From: Symsagittifera roscoffensis
Taxonomy: Eukaryota; Xenacoelomorpha; Acoela; Convolutidae
Assembly: GCF_963678635.1 (NCBI RefSeq)
Contig: NC_087071.1
Location: 6,587,624 to 6,651,623 of the forward strand
Length of the DNA: 64,000 nt
Direction: 5' to 3'
Shown here piece by piece: positions 1 through 11,697 of the stretch (position 1 is its first letter; each line of letters begins with the position of its first letter). A model generated the notes under the pieces. It had not been told where the DNA came from. It made no database searches and saw only the letters and a list, made by a program, of their open reading frames with translations. Position numbers and translations under genes: made by a program.

Positions 1-1650
1 TTTTTTTCTTTATTTGTATATAAGTTGAGTTAGCTGTAATTTTTTATCATGGCTCAGTCAAACAACGAACCTTGCGTGAGAAGAAAACTTTTTTCATTTG
101 CTATACTTGCGAAGGAAACCGTAGATATAGAAAATCTACTAAACCCGATCGAAAGACATAATCCACATCCACCTGCACTCGAGATCCGACAGAGAACGAA
201 TAGGAAAACCAGAGAAAAGCACGACTAGAGAGAAATATGCAAAAAGAAAGACATTTTGACGACGAAAAAGTGGCATCAATCAAAGCAGATACGAAACGAT
301 TTAAGAGAATGAGAATCGAAGACGCCGGCAAGAAACTTCGCTCAAAACTCTCTCTAGCTGGAAACGAAGGGGAAATGCCTTTGTATTTTCAGGTTGTAAG
401 GGTTTGTCCTTCGCCAGGCAAACTGCAAGATGTCCGTTAAAGAATATACCGCCACATTTCATAAAGCTGCTATTTCGTTCGATAATCGGAGATGGTTCTC
501 TTTTGGTGTTAGAATGATTATACGAGTTATGTACTGATGATTTGTTGGATTTAAAACTATTAGTCATCTTCATATGCTTGGATATCCTCTTTTTGTCTAT
601 CAACGCAACTCTTAGTGCGCAACTCAAGTTTTTGGGTTTCCGTCAGTAGTTTTCACTGTATGTCTGTTTTTTCATGTTGTTTATTGAAATATCCCTCATC
701 CATTTGTCCTCTCCGTCGGTTATGTCACATTTTATTGCCCCAAAACGGCGCCATTTCGCCTTTTATACGTGACCTTTGTTTTTCTCACGAATGCCGTTGT
801 TAGGTTTTCCAAACTCTTTAAAAACTATTTGAAGGATTTTTAATTTCATAAATTTCTGTCCAAATATCATTTTCCCATCGATTTCGAGGGCTAGATAGAG
901 GATTGAGAGAAACATTTTGTGAAATATAACTCACTGCTACTTTTCTCCCCATCGACGGTAAGGTAAATAATAAAAATGAAGCACAGTGTTTTTCTGCTCC
1001 AAGATTCATAGGGAAATTAGCTAATTAATAGAACGTATCAACTCCACACTAATATTAAACAGAACTAAAATCCGACGGATAATATTTTAACTAAACTGCC
1101 AATGAAATTCGACATCAGAAAAGTAATTAGGAATCATAGATGTAATTAGATACAGAAGGTTGTATCGTCGAATGGTTGTAAGCTTTTAAAAGGCAAAAAG
1201 CCGGCAAATTGTGTATTTGAAAAATAAGTGGGATGAAGATTTTGTTCCGGAGAATTTACAAACATTTAGTGTAGAACATTTATTGCTCAAACTAAGGTAT
1301 TATAAAGGGTAATCGGCAATTATAATTTTGTGCATGGGTCAACTTTGCTTATACTAGACAAGATTAGCAACGAAATTATACAGAGAATTGCAAAAAAGCG
1401 AGTTTATTTTCAAACATTGTTTCCGCTGATGAATAGTTTTAACTGGGAGTTGAATTGTTTGCTATCTAATTCAGCGATCTCGTCATAATCGTCTTAATAC
1501 GGATGTGAATTTTGCCGCGGAAAACTCATTTAGTTTTGCTCTTCATCATGGTGGGGCAATGAGTCAACAGGATATCAAGCGCGAAACAAAATTGTCTAGA
1601 AGGTTAAAAGACTGATGGAGGGCAAGAACTCGGTTTCATCTAAATTTTTG
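1..1650. other. No supported gene; possible exon at about 100-440
   Basis: I find no recognisable gene here. The stretch from about 100 to 440 is less AT-rich than its surroundings. It contains a short plus-strand open frame (ATG at 237) rich in Lys, Arg and Glu, and ends near a CAG/GT-type boundary (positions 389-394), so it could be an exon of an unrecognised gene. The frame is broken upstream by a TAG at 201 and no domain is visible. The rest of the stretch is AT-rich without coding signal. Confidence 0.3.
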
Positions 1651-2237
1651 AACAAAATCTGGGCTTAAAGGAAAATATAAAACAAAATCTGAGCCTCAAG
1701 AAAAATATAAAACAAAATCTGGGCTTCAAGGAAAATATAAAACCAAATCTGGGCTTCAAAGAAAATATAAAACCAAATCTGGGCTTCAAGCAGAATAAAA
1801 AAAAACAAAATCTGGGCTTCAAGCAAAATAAAAAAAAACTAGGGCTTCAAGGAAAATAAAAAACAAAATCTGGGCTTCAAAGAAAAATTAAAACAAAAGC
1901 TGGGCTTCAAGAAAAAGATAAAACAAAATCTGGGCTTCAAGGAGAATAAAAAAACACAAAATCTGGGCTTCAAGGAAAATAAAAAAAAACTAGGGCTTCA
2001 AGGAAAATAAAAAAAAAATCTGGGCTTCAAAGAAAAATTAAAACAAAAGCTGGGCTTCAAGGAAAATATAAAACAAAATCTGGGCTTCAAGGAGAATAGA
2101 AAACAAAATCTGGGATTCAAGGAAATTTTGAAACAAACTGGGCTTCAAGGAAAATAGAAAACAAAATCTGGGCTTCAAGGAAAATTAAAACAAAATCTGG
2201 GCTTCAAGGAAAATTAAAACAAAATCTTGGCCTCAAC
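1651..2237. repeat. Minisatellite of about 30 bp, roughly 20 units
   Basis: About 20 head-to-tail copies of a 27-33-bp unit whose core reads ATCTGGGCTTCAAGGAAAAT. Most units are close to 30 bp, so the minus strand reads through part of the array as a 10-residue repeat with core KPRF(C/G)FIFSL. I treat that frame as a by-product of the period, not a gene. A multi-unit block containing the variants ACTAGGGCTTCAAGG and AAAGCTGGGCTTC occurs twice (about 1835-1920 and 1985-2065), so several units were duplicated together. Confidence 0.95.
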
Positions 2238-4444
2238 TGATCAAATCTTCATATCTTCATCCAAAATAGACAACACATCTGTGAAAATTTTCAAGTGATT
2301 TGACCTAGAAACCACTTCTTCTCCGCCAATTGCTGCTTCGTGTAAGGTAATGGGGCCACGAGTCTCTCGCGGTTCTTGTAGAAGCTCGTGTGCATACGCA
2401 GACTCAATTTCTCATTGAGTTTCAAAAGAGTGTCCGCATTATACCCAGGAGGTTAATCTCACGTTGTGTAAAAAGAGTTGTCCTCTGGGTTTTCCCTCTG
2501 GAACCTCTTGGATGTATTACCATTCAGCTTATAGCCAGCAAGGATCCCAGAATTTGTTACTCCTAGTTCAAAATCCTACCCTAGTCAATCAAGAGAGGTT
2601 ACCTTGCAAGATCTTGCAAGAGTTTTGCAAGATTCTTTTAAAGAGGATGCATCTCTTTAAAAGATCTTGCACTATTCTTGCAAGATCTTGCAAGATAACC
2701 TCCTTTAAAGATAACCTTTTTTTGCAAGATCTTTAAGAAAACAGCTTTTTGGGAAAAAACAGCTTTACACGCGAAGACAACCAAGTAACGTTCGCGGAAG
2801 ACGGAAGCAATCTTAGCTACGCATACATACACACAGCCCGCTGGGCGCTTGCCCCAGAAAGCTTCTTTTTTTAAACTTTTTTTGTGATGGGCGGCTAGTT
2901 TTGATCGACCAATATAAGATTTTTGAATAGGTTCTTGACTCCTTATCGTAGCTAACAGACAAAGTTCATCACCATTTGCGCAGCGTTTGGGTGTTATCCT
3001 AGAAGACCTTTTTGGTACCACTCCTCATTTCAATTTTGTAACAATATTTTTTAGAGAAAATCTACCCGTCCTAATTTTTGAATGCCATCTACACAGTTGA
3101 ACCTGCGAAATTTCAACAAAAACGACCTTAATGAGCTCAAAAACTGTCACTGTCGGTGAATTACTACAGATGTCCTTCCGTCATCAGTTCGCCTAGTTTT
3201 GAAGCAAACAGAACCTCTTAGTTGAGAAGAAAATCAAGATCCACTTGAAGGAAATTGAATAGCCAAATCATTCAAAATCAAGCCAACCAGATTGAGAAAG
3301 TTCACATTTGCACAGAATCAACCGAAACTAAATAAATCTCAAAACGATTGATATGATATGTAAAGCGATGGGTCTACCAGATGTTTATACTCGGCTGTGT
3401 TTACGTTTCTTTGGTTCAATAAATAAATTTTGAGAAGGGTTTAATTTTTTTAAGTGCGGAGAAAACAGGCAAAAAATGCAACTTGTATAGCGAGGGAGGT
3501 TCTCTGCCTCAGAGTACTACAAGTCTAGGTTGCTCGTTATACAAGCCCATTCTCTTTCTGAGCTTAGTTTGATAAGTGTTAGTTTTATAGTACGTGAAAC
3601 CCACAACTTCGAGAAACAATGGTCGACAAAGTTATCCATCGTTAATAAAGACATCACAAAACTAAATATCCGCTTTAACGAGAGTAGTTTTTTGGAAGGT
3701 TCTGAGCTGACATAGTCAAGCGTGTGAAAGAACTTTTATGCAAATAACCATTTCAAAGCGTAAAAATTTAGGCGCACAATATTTTGTCTCTATAATCCTG
3801 ATTTCCAGAGACAATTCGTCAAAACACGTTACAATTTTGTCTGAACGAACAGAAGGACTGAACGAACAACATAAGAACAAAAGGAGCGTCTTGGTTGGGG
3901 AGTCCGCTTAGAATTCACAAAATACACAGTTTGATTAATTTTTTAAAGAAAAAGTTTTATATATTTTTTCAATTCAAGTACAATTAAACTGACAAAAATT
4001 TAGGCTCATTAAAAACCAATAAGAACTTTATCATTTTTTTCGATGGGAATAACAAAACAAATATCAAAAGGTTTGGAAAATTTGAATCACTGCCAAACAG
4101 TACACATATGATTCATCGGGAGCACTCACTGCACAATTTTTAACGAATCAAAATAACAATTTTGAAAAAAAAACTAAACTTTTTTTCAGGTTCACAGGTT
4201 CACTCGAAAAAAAATTTAGATTCTCAGTCTAGAATCAATTTGTTTTGATCTTACACCTAGTTTCTGCTATTTGTTTGTGTTTTTCGACGGAAAATTTGGG
4301 ATGGTTATCTTAGCCTACCTCTTCCAAAATTTTTGCAATATAACTTCCCTTGATCGAAAAGGGTAGTTAATGGGCACCACCAAGTCTAAGCCAGATAATG
4401 GGACAATGACATGGTAGTTCTCAATGAGTTCTATTGATGGTTCG
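2238..4444. other. No supported gene
   Basis: Apart from the palindromic repeat at 2601-2735, this is AT-rich DNA without a recognisable gene. A minus-strand open frame at 2638-3021 runs into that repeat and has no family signal. AATAAATAAA at about 3418 is the only polyadenylation-like string I noticed, and it has no gene upstream. Confidence 0.4.
2601..2735. repeat. TTGCAAGATC repeat cluster with near-perfect palindrome
   Basis: TTGCAAGATCTTGCAAGA-type decamers recur several times. Positions 2626-2671 form a near-perfect 46-bp palindrome centred on GATGCATC (2646-2653), with arms TGCAAGATTCTTTTAAAGAG and CTCTTTAAAAGATCTTGCA differing by a single base insertion. Further TTGCAAGAT copies follow at about 2679, 2688 and 2722. 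It could be a hairpin-forming end of a degraded transposon or a local foldback. Confidence 0.75.
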
Positions 4445-4810
4445 CTAGCTGCGCGTGCCCGGCGTTTCCAACATTTGTCCCAATTCCATCATGTGCTGAT
4501 GAGCCTCAACCTTCTCGTCTGTCAGTGGCACAGCAGTCGACAGAGATCTTTGTTCTTCCAGTTTTTCGAAGTCAGTCAAGTTGCGCTTCTCGCAATTCTT
4601 GAGCTGATCACGTTTTATCGTTCTCAGGTCTGCTCGGTTTTTCACAAGAATCACTTCCAGCACAATTCGAAATAATGCGGGTGAATGGTCTGGCGCTCTG
4701 ACCACCCTCACATATTTTGGCTCGGAAAATATCTGGACTATGAATGGGTGCAGCTGTACCAGGTGATGCAGAAAGTTTCCATCGCTCAAGGGACCGATTG
4801 CAGTACCCAC
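4445..4810 (-). CDS. Possible host exon, unrecognised protein
   Basis: A 121-codon minus-strand frame in DNA that is clearly less AT-rich than its flanks. The translation has mixed, globular composition without low complexity. Its carboxy-terminal half looks helical (runs such as KNRADLRTIKRDQLKNCEK), unlike the lysine- and phenylalanine-rich shadows elsewhere in this DNA. The ATG at 4810 need not be the true start; an exon continuing upstream with a splice acceptor near 4820-4830 is equally possible. I recognise no family or motif. It could also be a captured or transposon-derived fragment. Confidence 0.3.
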   Translation of the reverse strand: MGTAIGPLSDGNFLHHLVQLHPFIVQIFSEPKYVRVVRAPDHSPALFRIVLEVILVKNRADLRTIKRDQLKNCEKRNLTDFEKLEEQRSLSTAVPLTDEKVEAHQHMMELGQMLETPGTRS

Positions 4811-5035
4811 GGAAATTTAGCATTTATGAGAAGACCAAATAATTTTTTTCTGAAAAATATTTCTCGTTTTAAACCCATTACTCCAGCCGCCCCTAATTTT
4901 CTTCTCTTCCTATTTTAAAATCCACCCCCGATAGCGAGATTCAAACCATTAACCACTTCCAGCTGTTCGACTAGTAAGAGCTAATTATCCTAAAGAAACT
5001 TATCATTGAGGGCAAGTTGACTGTTGTTCCCGATT

Positions 5036-5259
5036 TTTTTTTTGTTAAAAGTTTCCAAAAAGTGCCTTAAAACGCCTTTTTGGTCTGTTTTCTTTTAAAC
5101 TTTTCCTGCCACGCAGAAATATTTGCCTGAACAAGGACAATTTAGTGCTTTGGGAGAGCTCGGTAAAGCAATTCGGTCGACCTTATAAAAAAGTTCGAAA
5201 AAATTTTGAAATTTTTTCGGAAATCCCCCTGCTCGAAATCCCACCTAGATCCGCCCCTG
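5036..5259. mobile_element. MITE fragment, CCTAGATCCGCCCCTG end (copy A)
   Basis: The right end CCTAGATCCGCCCCTG (to 5259) is shared with 16144-16159 and 22449-22464. The internal part (about 5036-5130, with 'aacgcctttttggtctgttttc' and 'ctgccacgcagaaatat') aligns with 22290-22375. The left terminal repeat was not found, so this is a partial copy. The reverse complement, CAGGGGCGGATCTAGG, resembles the ends of non-autonomous DNA transposons in many invertebrates; the superfamily (hAT-like is my guess) is inference. Confidence 0.55.
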
Positions 5260-5970
5260 GCTGCTTCCATAGAAGAGACAAAAAGTAGCTACGGGGGTTT
5301 CATAGAGATTAGTCAAGAACTAAAATAATTATCCAATATGTTGAAAAGTGAGTCCATCGATAACCTAGAATAAAAAAGACAACTAGAAGAAACTAGAAAA
5401 TTCCTAAAGAAGATATTAACTGGAGAAAGGGATGTGAAGAAGGAAAATCTGACTTCCCTGAATTTTGATTTTGGCTCCTCTAGTAAGAACTAAAAGCACC
5501 TCTGTTTTCCCAAGCTTCTGGGAGCGAAGGGAGTGAGAAGAATACCAAAAGTCCCGATTTTAATTTTTGGTTGATGAAAATTCTAAACTTTTTTTGTTTT
5601 TTTTGGGGGGGGGGGGATAGATTTAGAAATTGGGGACAAAGAAGTGAGAGTGAGGATGTTTGGAACATTGTTGCAGAGGCTCAACACTTCTGTGCTCGGT
5701 CATTGAAATCTGCGCAAAGTTTTGATGCAATGACCTTGTTGAATGGCCATCTTGAAGTGATAGAAAGATTGAGTAAAACAACAAGGTTGCAGGATCCGAT
5801 TGCATAGATGATTTACATATACACTAGGTCAACATAATCAATCCCAGAGTTCGATGCAATCCTGGGTGACCAGGACACCAAGAGGAGACTGCTGATGATC
5901 AATGAGCAACGAGGGAACACCAGCGTGAGTAATATGAGAGATACTGTCCCGAAATACTGAACTGGAGCAT
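5260..5970. other. No supported gene before the old gypsy copy
   Basis: AT-rich spacer with a G homopolymer at about 5604-5616. The short plus-strand frame at 5571-5807 runs through the G tract and shows no domain. The stretch ends at the TGGAACC start of the old LTR at 5971. Confidence 0.4.
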
Positions 5971-6315
5971 TGGAACCAGTTTAAAACTAACTAGTATTTT
6001 TAACCAATCACACTCTTGATAAAAATATTTCAGGAAAACATTAGTAACTAAACATTCTTGATCCATAACTAACACTGACAATTATTTGTAGTGCTGAAAC
6101 AACAAGAAGTTTCAGCACTAAAACGATTTGAATAAGTCTTAGAAGGCAGTTGATCTCCTTTGGAACAAGTTCTCTAAACTTAACCCGCAAGTACCAGTTT
6201 ATTCTAGACATATTGAGACTAGGAGATAAAAGAGTAAAATTAAGATAGCGTCACGAACAGACGGTGTACCTTATCTGAAATTACTCTATGAGATCGACCC
6301 AAAGGTCATAACTCA
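5971..6315 (+). repeat. 5' LTR of copy 1
   Basis: Begins TGGAACC and ends ACTCA, like the 410-bp LTRs of the complete element but about 65 bp shorter. It retains the stem of the LTR hairpin (AGTGCTGAAAC at 6090-6100 with its complement at 6109-6119) and the strongly conserved 3' part around GTCACGAACAGACGGTGTAC. The primer site follows two bases after the end. No matching 3' LTR remains. Confidence 0.85.
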
Positions 6316-7672
6316 TCTGGTGCAACCAAAATTTTCGACCAAGACCTACTAACAAAAATAGATTTAGCAAGTAAGAATTAGAAATAAGACCAAAATAAAA
6401 AATTGAAAAATTGCAAAATATTAGTTGAAAAAGATAATTGATAGAAAGGTCTCTACGTCTCAATAAATCTACGCCGATATTTCAATCGATACGAGAAAAA
6501 CCAGGTCAAAAACTGAACAAAGGACCAAGTTACTTCATGATATAACGACGCAAACTGCAAAAAGTATATACCTTCAAAATTCTCCATGCAGTAGATTTTC
6601 ATTCCCTGACATGATAATAAAATTAATATATTACTAATAGCTATATTCTAATTTTCAAACTGAAAATTTCTTGATGCTTTATAGCTATATTATATAACAA
6701 AAGTAACGACTGATAAAGAGATATACAAGTCGTTCCTTTCATCATGTTCTGCGGTATTTTATTTTTGAAAAGTTTTGTAAAGTTAAAATTTATTGAATAA
6801 AAAATACAAAAATTAATCACTAGAAACTTTTGGAAAGTTTCTTGCTTCTCAAGAACTTGTTTTTTCTTTTTCCTTGCTTCATCTTCTAAAATATAACTAT
6901 TTTTATTCGAACCTAGTATCATTTAAAATCATAACTCTTAAACCAAATGCTTCAACTTCATAAATTTTTTCTAACTTAAATTTTCTATCTAAAATTCATC
7001 GAGGCCTATCCTTGCTTTTTGATAATTTATATTTGAATTAAAAACAGATCCTCAAACCTTTACTTGGATCTTACATTTTTTTATTTTACATTAGTGTTTT
7101 ATCTTAATTAGTTTATTCGATCATCAAGGCTTTCCTTGGATCAATCAGAACAAACTGTTCTCCCCAATTCATATTTAAAATGTTTCTAACGACCTCAAAC
7201 GTCGATTCATTATCCAGCCCTTATCAAAGACCCAGGACTAATAGAAAACTCAAGAAAATTAACCATTATGAGTAGGATGAACAATGAAGAACTTCGGTTA
7301 CTCACCTTCACTTGAGTCCTTTTTCTAAACTGACCCAGGCTTATGCACATTATAAAATTTAGTAATTTTATACCAGTAAATAACGACTTACTTGTGTTCT
7401 AATTATTCATGAACCTTTTCGGTTGAGTTACTATTCTCCAATCCTCAATCAGAAAATCAAAACCCTAAGTAGGATTAAATAAGTTTTCTTAAATAACTCT
7501 TAGCCGCCGAGAAAGTAATACATCGTTCTAACCCTCTTGATATACCCTCTCTGCAAACCACAATTTCGACAATCTATGCACCTAGATAGGATAACCCACA
7601 AAAAACGTAAGAAACAACAGTTTAGGAAAAAAAACTTAACCCCTGGTTTTTGCAACCCTCATCCTAAACATT

Positions 7673-10600
7673 ATGTCAAGAGATAATTTAGGCAGTAAAC
7701 AAACGGTAATACTTCATAATTGTTCAATTCAAAACAACAGAAACGATTTTTTTGTTACACCACATAGACAATGACTAGGACATTTTAGATCGAAAAATCA
7801 AACAAGGAAAAAATCAAAAATAACAAAAAAAACGAATATTAAACGAAAATTTTCAGAAACACATAACGCACTTTCGGAACCAGATACAATTACCATTACA
7901 TGAGTTTCAGGACCACTATACAATACATCAATTTCAGAAAAACTAAATAGATAGAACAACCTAATAATCGACTAAAATTTTTCCTCCGAGTCAGTATCCA
8001 CAACACTATCATCAATCAAAGCTAAAAACAGACTAAAAAATCAAAATTCGTAAATCAGTACGACTGTATAATTTGAATCAACCATTAAATTGTTTTGAAA
8101 ATTACACATTAACAGTACTAAAGCAAAGATTCAAAATTTTGACACTGACTCTACACTTCTCATTGCCATCTTTCCACAAAGTGATCCCTCTAGATGACAA
8201 GTGCAATTTTTTGTCATAATTTAATTGCAATTTGTCCGAAAGAGGAAATAGCACATTTAAGCAAGAATTCCCAAAATGAGCTTTAGAGGAAAAGTCCTTG
8301 ACCACTATCTAAAAGACTTCTGTAATATCACTCAGGTTTAGGGAAAATTCATTATTAAAATCTTGCCTTCACAAACAAATCAAACACAAACAGATGACAT
8401 AGATCTAAACTTCTCGAAAGTTTTTATCGAATATAACAAAAACTAAACAAGCAAAATTCACAAAAATTAAAGTCAAATATCAAAAATGATGTTTTCTCTA
8501 CTGTTTTTAGTTGTATTCCATATTATGACCAAAAAACAGCTGCTAAATGAATCACCACCTCAAACATCTCGACATGCAACTGTAAAAAAAACATATTAAC
8601 CTTTTCTTACAATTTCTAGATACAGTTCGTGAAACATTCAATGACAAGGAAATATCTCAAAATGTAAAATATGATCTGCATCGAATTCTAGTATGGTTTA
8701 TAATAGACTTTTTTGTTCACAATTTGAACATCATTTCAACAATAAGAAAGAATTTCCGACCACAAATTTTGGACAATGACACAGTATTAGCAGAGCGAAC
8801 AGATATGTTTGGGACCCCGAGTGGTCTCATCTCTTTTTTTATCAACATCGCCACTGATATTTCCACTGTTACTGTGCACAAAAATTATTTCAGAGTTACT
8901 CCAGTCACTATTGATGCAACACCCTCAAATTATAACACAATGTTTAACGATAGAACAGGATACAATTGTTTAAATTCAACATTTTTTAATACACAAGAAA
9001 CCCTTAATGGAACTAGAATCTTACACAGCAAGCTATCAAAGTCCATCACATTTTATAAATGATGAAATAGTTGAGGTATATCTACATCAACACAACATAG
9101 TATTTCTCGTATTCACCCAAAATATACAACACTATATAAAAAAAACAATCCATTATGTCTTTTTTCCAACCAATAATGTTTAAAAACCAAAAAACACCTC
9201 TTACTCAACACGTCATCATAAATAGTCACAAGAACAAAACTAGAGTAAACAATACCAGAACCAGCTCCACAATCAGTTTTCTTTAAGGAAAAATAAAAAA
9301 CTACTACAGACCGTATTGAAAATTGTCCATTTATTCATCAAAACAAAATCCCAACAAACAACAAATTCCGGGAATCAGCCACTCAAATCTGAAGATGATG
9401 ATAATTATAAACAAAATTAATAATAAAATTATAGTAATCCACGAAAAAATAACTGGAAAATTATTGATCAACCAGATGATAGTTCTGAACCGAATATTTT
9501 TGAACCTTTAGAACAATACATTGTTGCATTTGGAACAAACGCGACAAACGAGAAACTACTTGTCTCAAAGGCAGAGTTTGGCATCCTATAATAAAATTAA
9601 ACAATCACAAAACCCAACAAACACCCAAAGTTATCAACCCAACCAAATGCAAAGTGATAATCCCGTACCATATTATCTGAAACAACTTGAGGTTGCAAAG
9701 ACCCAAATTACAAGTTTTTTTTTACAAAGCTCAACTGCAGCAGAATCACTACAAATAGAGGAATCTATACCTTATGGGTGGGTCATCCGTATCCTTTAAA
9801 AACCACTCATTGTATTCCCAGGAACAGACTCTGAATATTCAGTAGAGGACTGCCTGAATGCAGTCACAGCTTTTTTTTCAAATTTAGGCCCAGAACCAGT
9901 AAATGCACCGCTGCATCAAAATCGGATACGTAGACATACAGCCTTAATCCAAACCATACTTGATGGTGCAGCTCAAAAATGGTTTTCAGTTGTACCTATA
10001 GAAATTAAATCAGATTGGAAACGGTTCACACAAAAATTCTCAATATTTTTTGACTCCGAGAGAAACAAATAAAACTTTTTCCAGCGAAATCAGTAGACTC
10101 CCCAAGGAAACAATAAAAGAACTCGCAGTAAGCAAAAAAATTTGTAAAAAAAGTAAACTCCCTCAAAACCTATGATTACAACATTACGAAAATGACTGAA
10201 GTCTCAATGATGCATACTCCTTCAATACCCATGACATAAAAAAATCGAAAATTACTGAACCCTAATGATCTTAAACATCAAAACTAGAATATGTATACAA
10301 TTTTCAAACAACATGTTCACAAATTAATAACATCCAAGACTCTGATAACGAATTAGCAGAAACAAATCAACCAAATTTCAAACATTTACGAAAATAGTCC
10401 AAATTTCAAAGATTAACAACTATTTAAAAAAGGTGCAACTACTGTCGTAGATATTGACATAGCATTGCCAATTGCAGATAAAAACCACAAAACAACCAAA
10501 GCAGACCACAAAAGCACAGAGAACAAAATAATTTTTTCTACCAATAAATGAAAAAAAGACCAAAATCTACCAAAGAAAAAGATTCAAAGTAAAAACAACT

Positions 10601-11697
10601 AAAAAAAACACTTCCAGTAGCTGCAAAATTACAGATTACACTTTCCTCATCAAAAAAATGCGCGGAAGTTCACCAGACAGAAGAAATTCACAGAATCATT
10701 CACAAACAGGTATAGCAGATTAAATAGTCAGAATAATCGGTATTGAAATAAATACTAAAGATCAAACTCAAATTGAAGTAATCACTCAAATTATAACAGA
10801 AATCGCTCTTATTCAAACCCTCGAAACAGATACTTTTCTAAGGGTCGTTCAAGAAATTCATCATACAATCGAAATCAAAATTGTTTAGTTATTAGAAACT
10901 GAAGCAACTTGAATAATGGATCACAGAAATACACTAACAATAGACCATTTTACAATAATAACAATGATTGATCCCGTGATAAAACTAGGAATCGAAACAA
11001 CAACTATCCAAACAGTATGTTCTGTCATCACATTGAAATGATACTCAAAACTAAAACGTACAAAATTGAAAAAATAGAAGAAGTACACCAAAACATCAAA
11101 GCCAAATCAATCAGGTACAATCAACAGAAGAAAGCCATCCGGAGTTTCCAGGTATTGACAATACAGAAAATTCGGAATTACAGTTAAACCACATACATTA
11201 GGAAACTACACATGACAAAAGTGACACAGAAAATACAGTTTTAACGAACATGCTTCACATCGAAAATGAATATGAAACACCAACCGATTCGATTTACTAC
11301 CAAAACAAAGCAAACATCTCTAATCACGAAAAACCAAATAACAGTCGAAGTACCGTGAACTATACTCCACACTTTATTGAATGTAATTCAAACAGGAACA
11401 ATATATATCAAAATACCACAAGTAGAAGACAACCTCCGAAATAAAAACTTGGACAGTCCCACTTCTCTTAGAAAGCTCAAAAAACAAAAACTTCCAATCT
11501 GCAGATCTTGAAATTGTTTTTTTAAATTAACCCAGGAGCAGAATCAAATGATATAAACATTCTTACATGGAGTGAAATTCAAAACCTACATCCAAACTTC
11601 AAGTAAACTAGCCACAGCACAAGGATCAAGTCTTACAAGTTTTGGAAAAATTCAAATATACCTTGTTCCAACCCAATTTATGGAATAAAATAAGAGT
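7673..11697 (+). pseudogene. gag-protease pseudogene of copy 1
   Basis: The ATG at 7673 opens a frame beginning MSRDNLGSKQ that matches the amino-terminal gag of the young element and the minus-strand fragment (start at 22950). It is broken soon after by a stop near 7766. Recognisable later blocks are DHYLKDFCN (about 8307-8333), FIIDFFVHNLN (about 8700), a TFDAEY-like block before the gag domain (9800-10080) with conserved AAQKWFSV, the zinc-knuckle region (about 10435), the Asn/Arg-rich tail (10650-11110) and the protease region with LEIVF and a GAESND remnant (11505-11560). Stops and frameshifts are spread throughout, so it cannot be expressed. At 8816-8830 it has a Trp codon where the young copy has TGA. 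Confidence 0.85.

Larger units (their letters stand above)
5971..11697 (+). mobile_element. Old, 3'-truncated gypsy-type element (copy 1)
   Basis: This is a degraded relative of the 18.8-kb element at 34229-53061. In order it has a 5' LTR (5971-6315), a primer-site remnant beginning TGGTGCAACCA (6318), the leader with its hairpins (to about 7670), the gag start ATG (7673), gag, the retrotransposon-gag domain and the protease region around 11530. Homology stops at about 11697, beyond the protease active site. RT, integrase, env and the 3' LTR are missing. Dozens of stops and indels show that it is old. It is useful for separating ancestral from derived states in the young copy. Confidence 0.9.

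Noticed and set aside
301-627. Minus-strand 108-codon ORF
   Set aside because: No motif, overlaps a better plus-strand candidate and composition is not protein-like at its Asn/Ser-rich start.
1640-1822. Minus-strand protein with KPRF repeats
   Set aside because: Produced by a 30-bp minisatellite whose period is a multiple of three; units elsewhere in the array break the frame.
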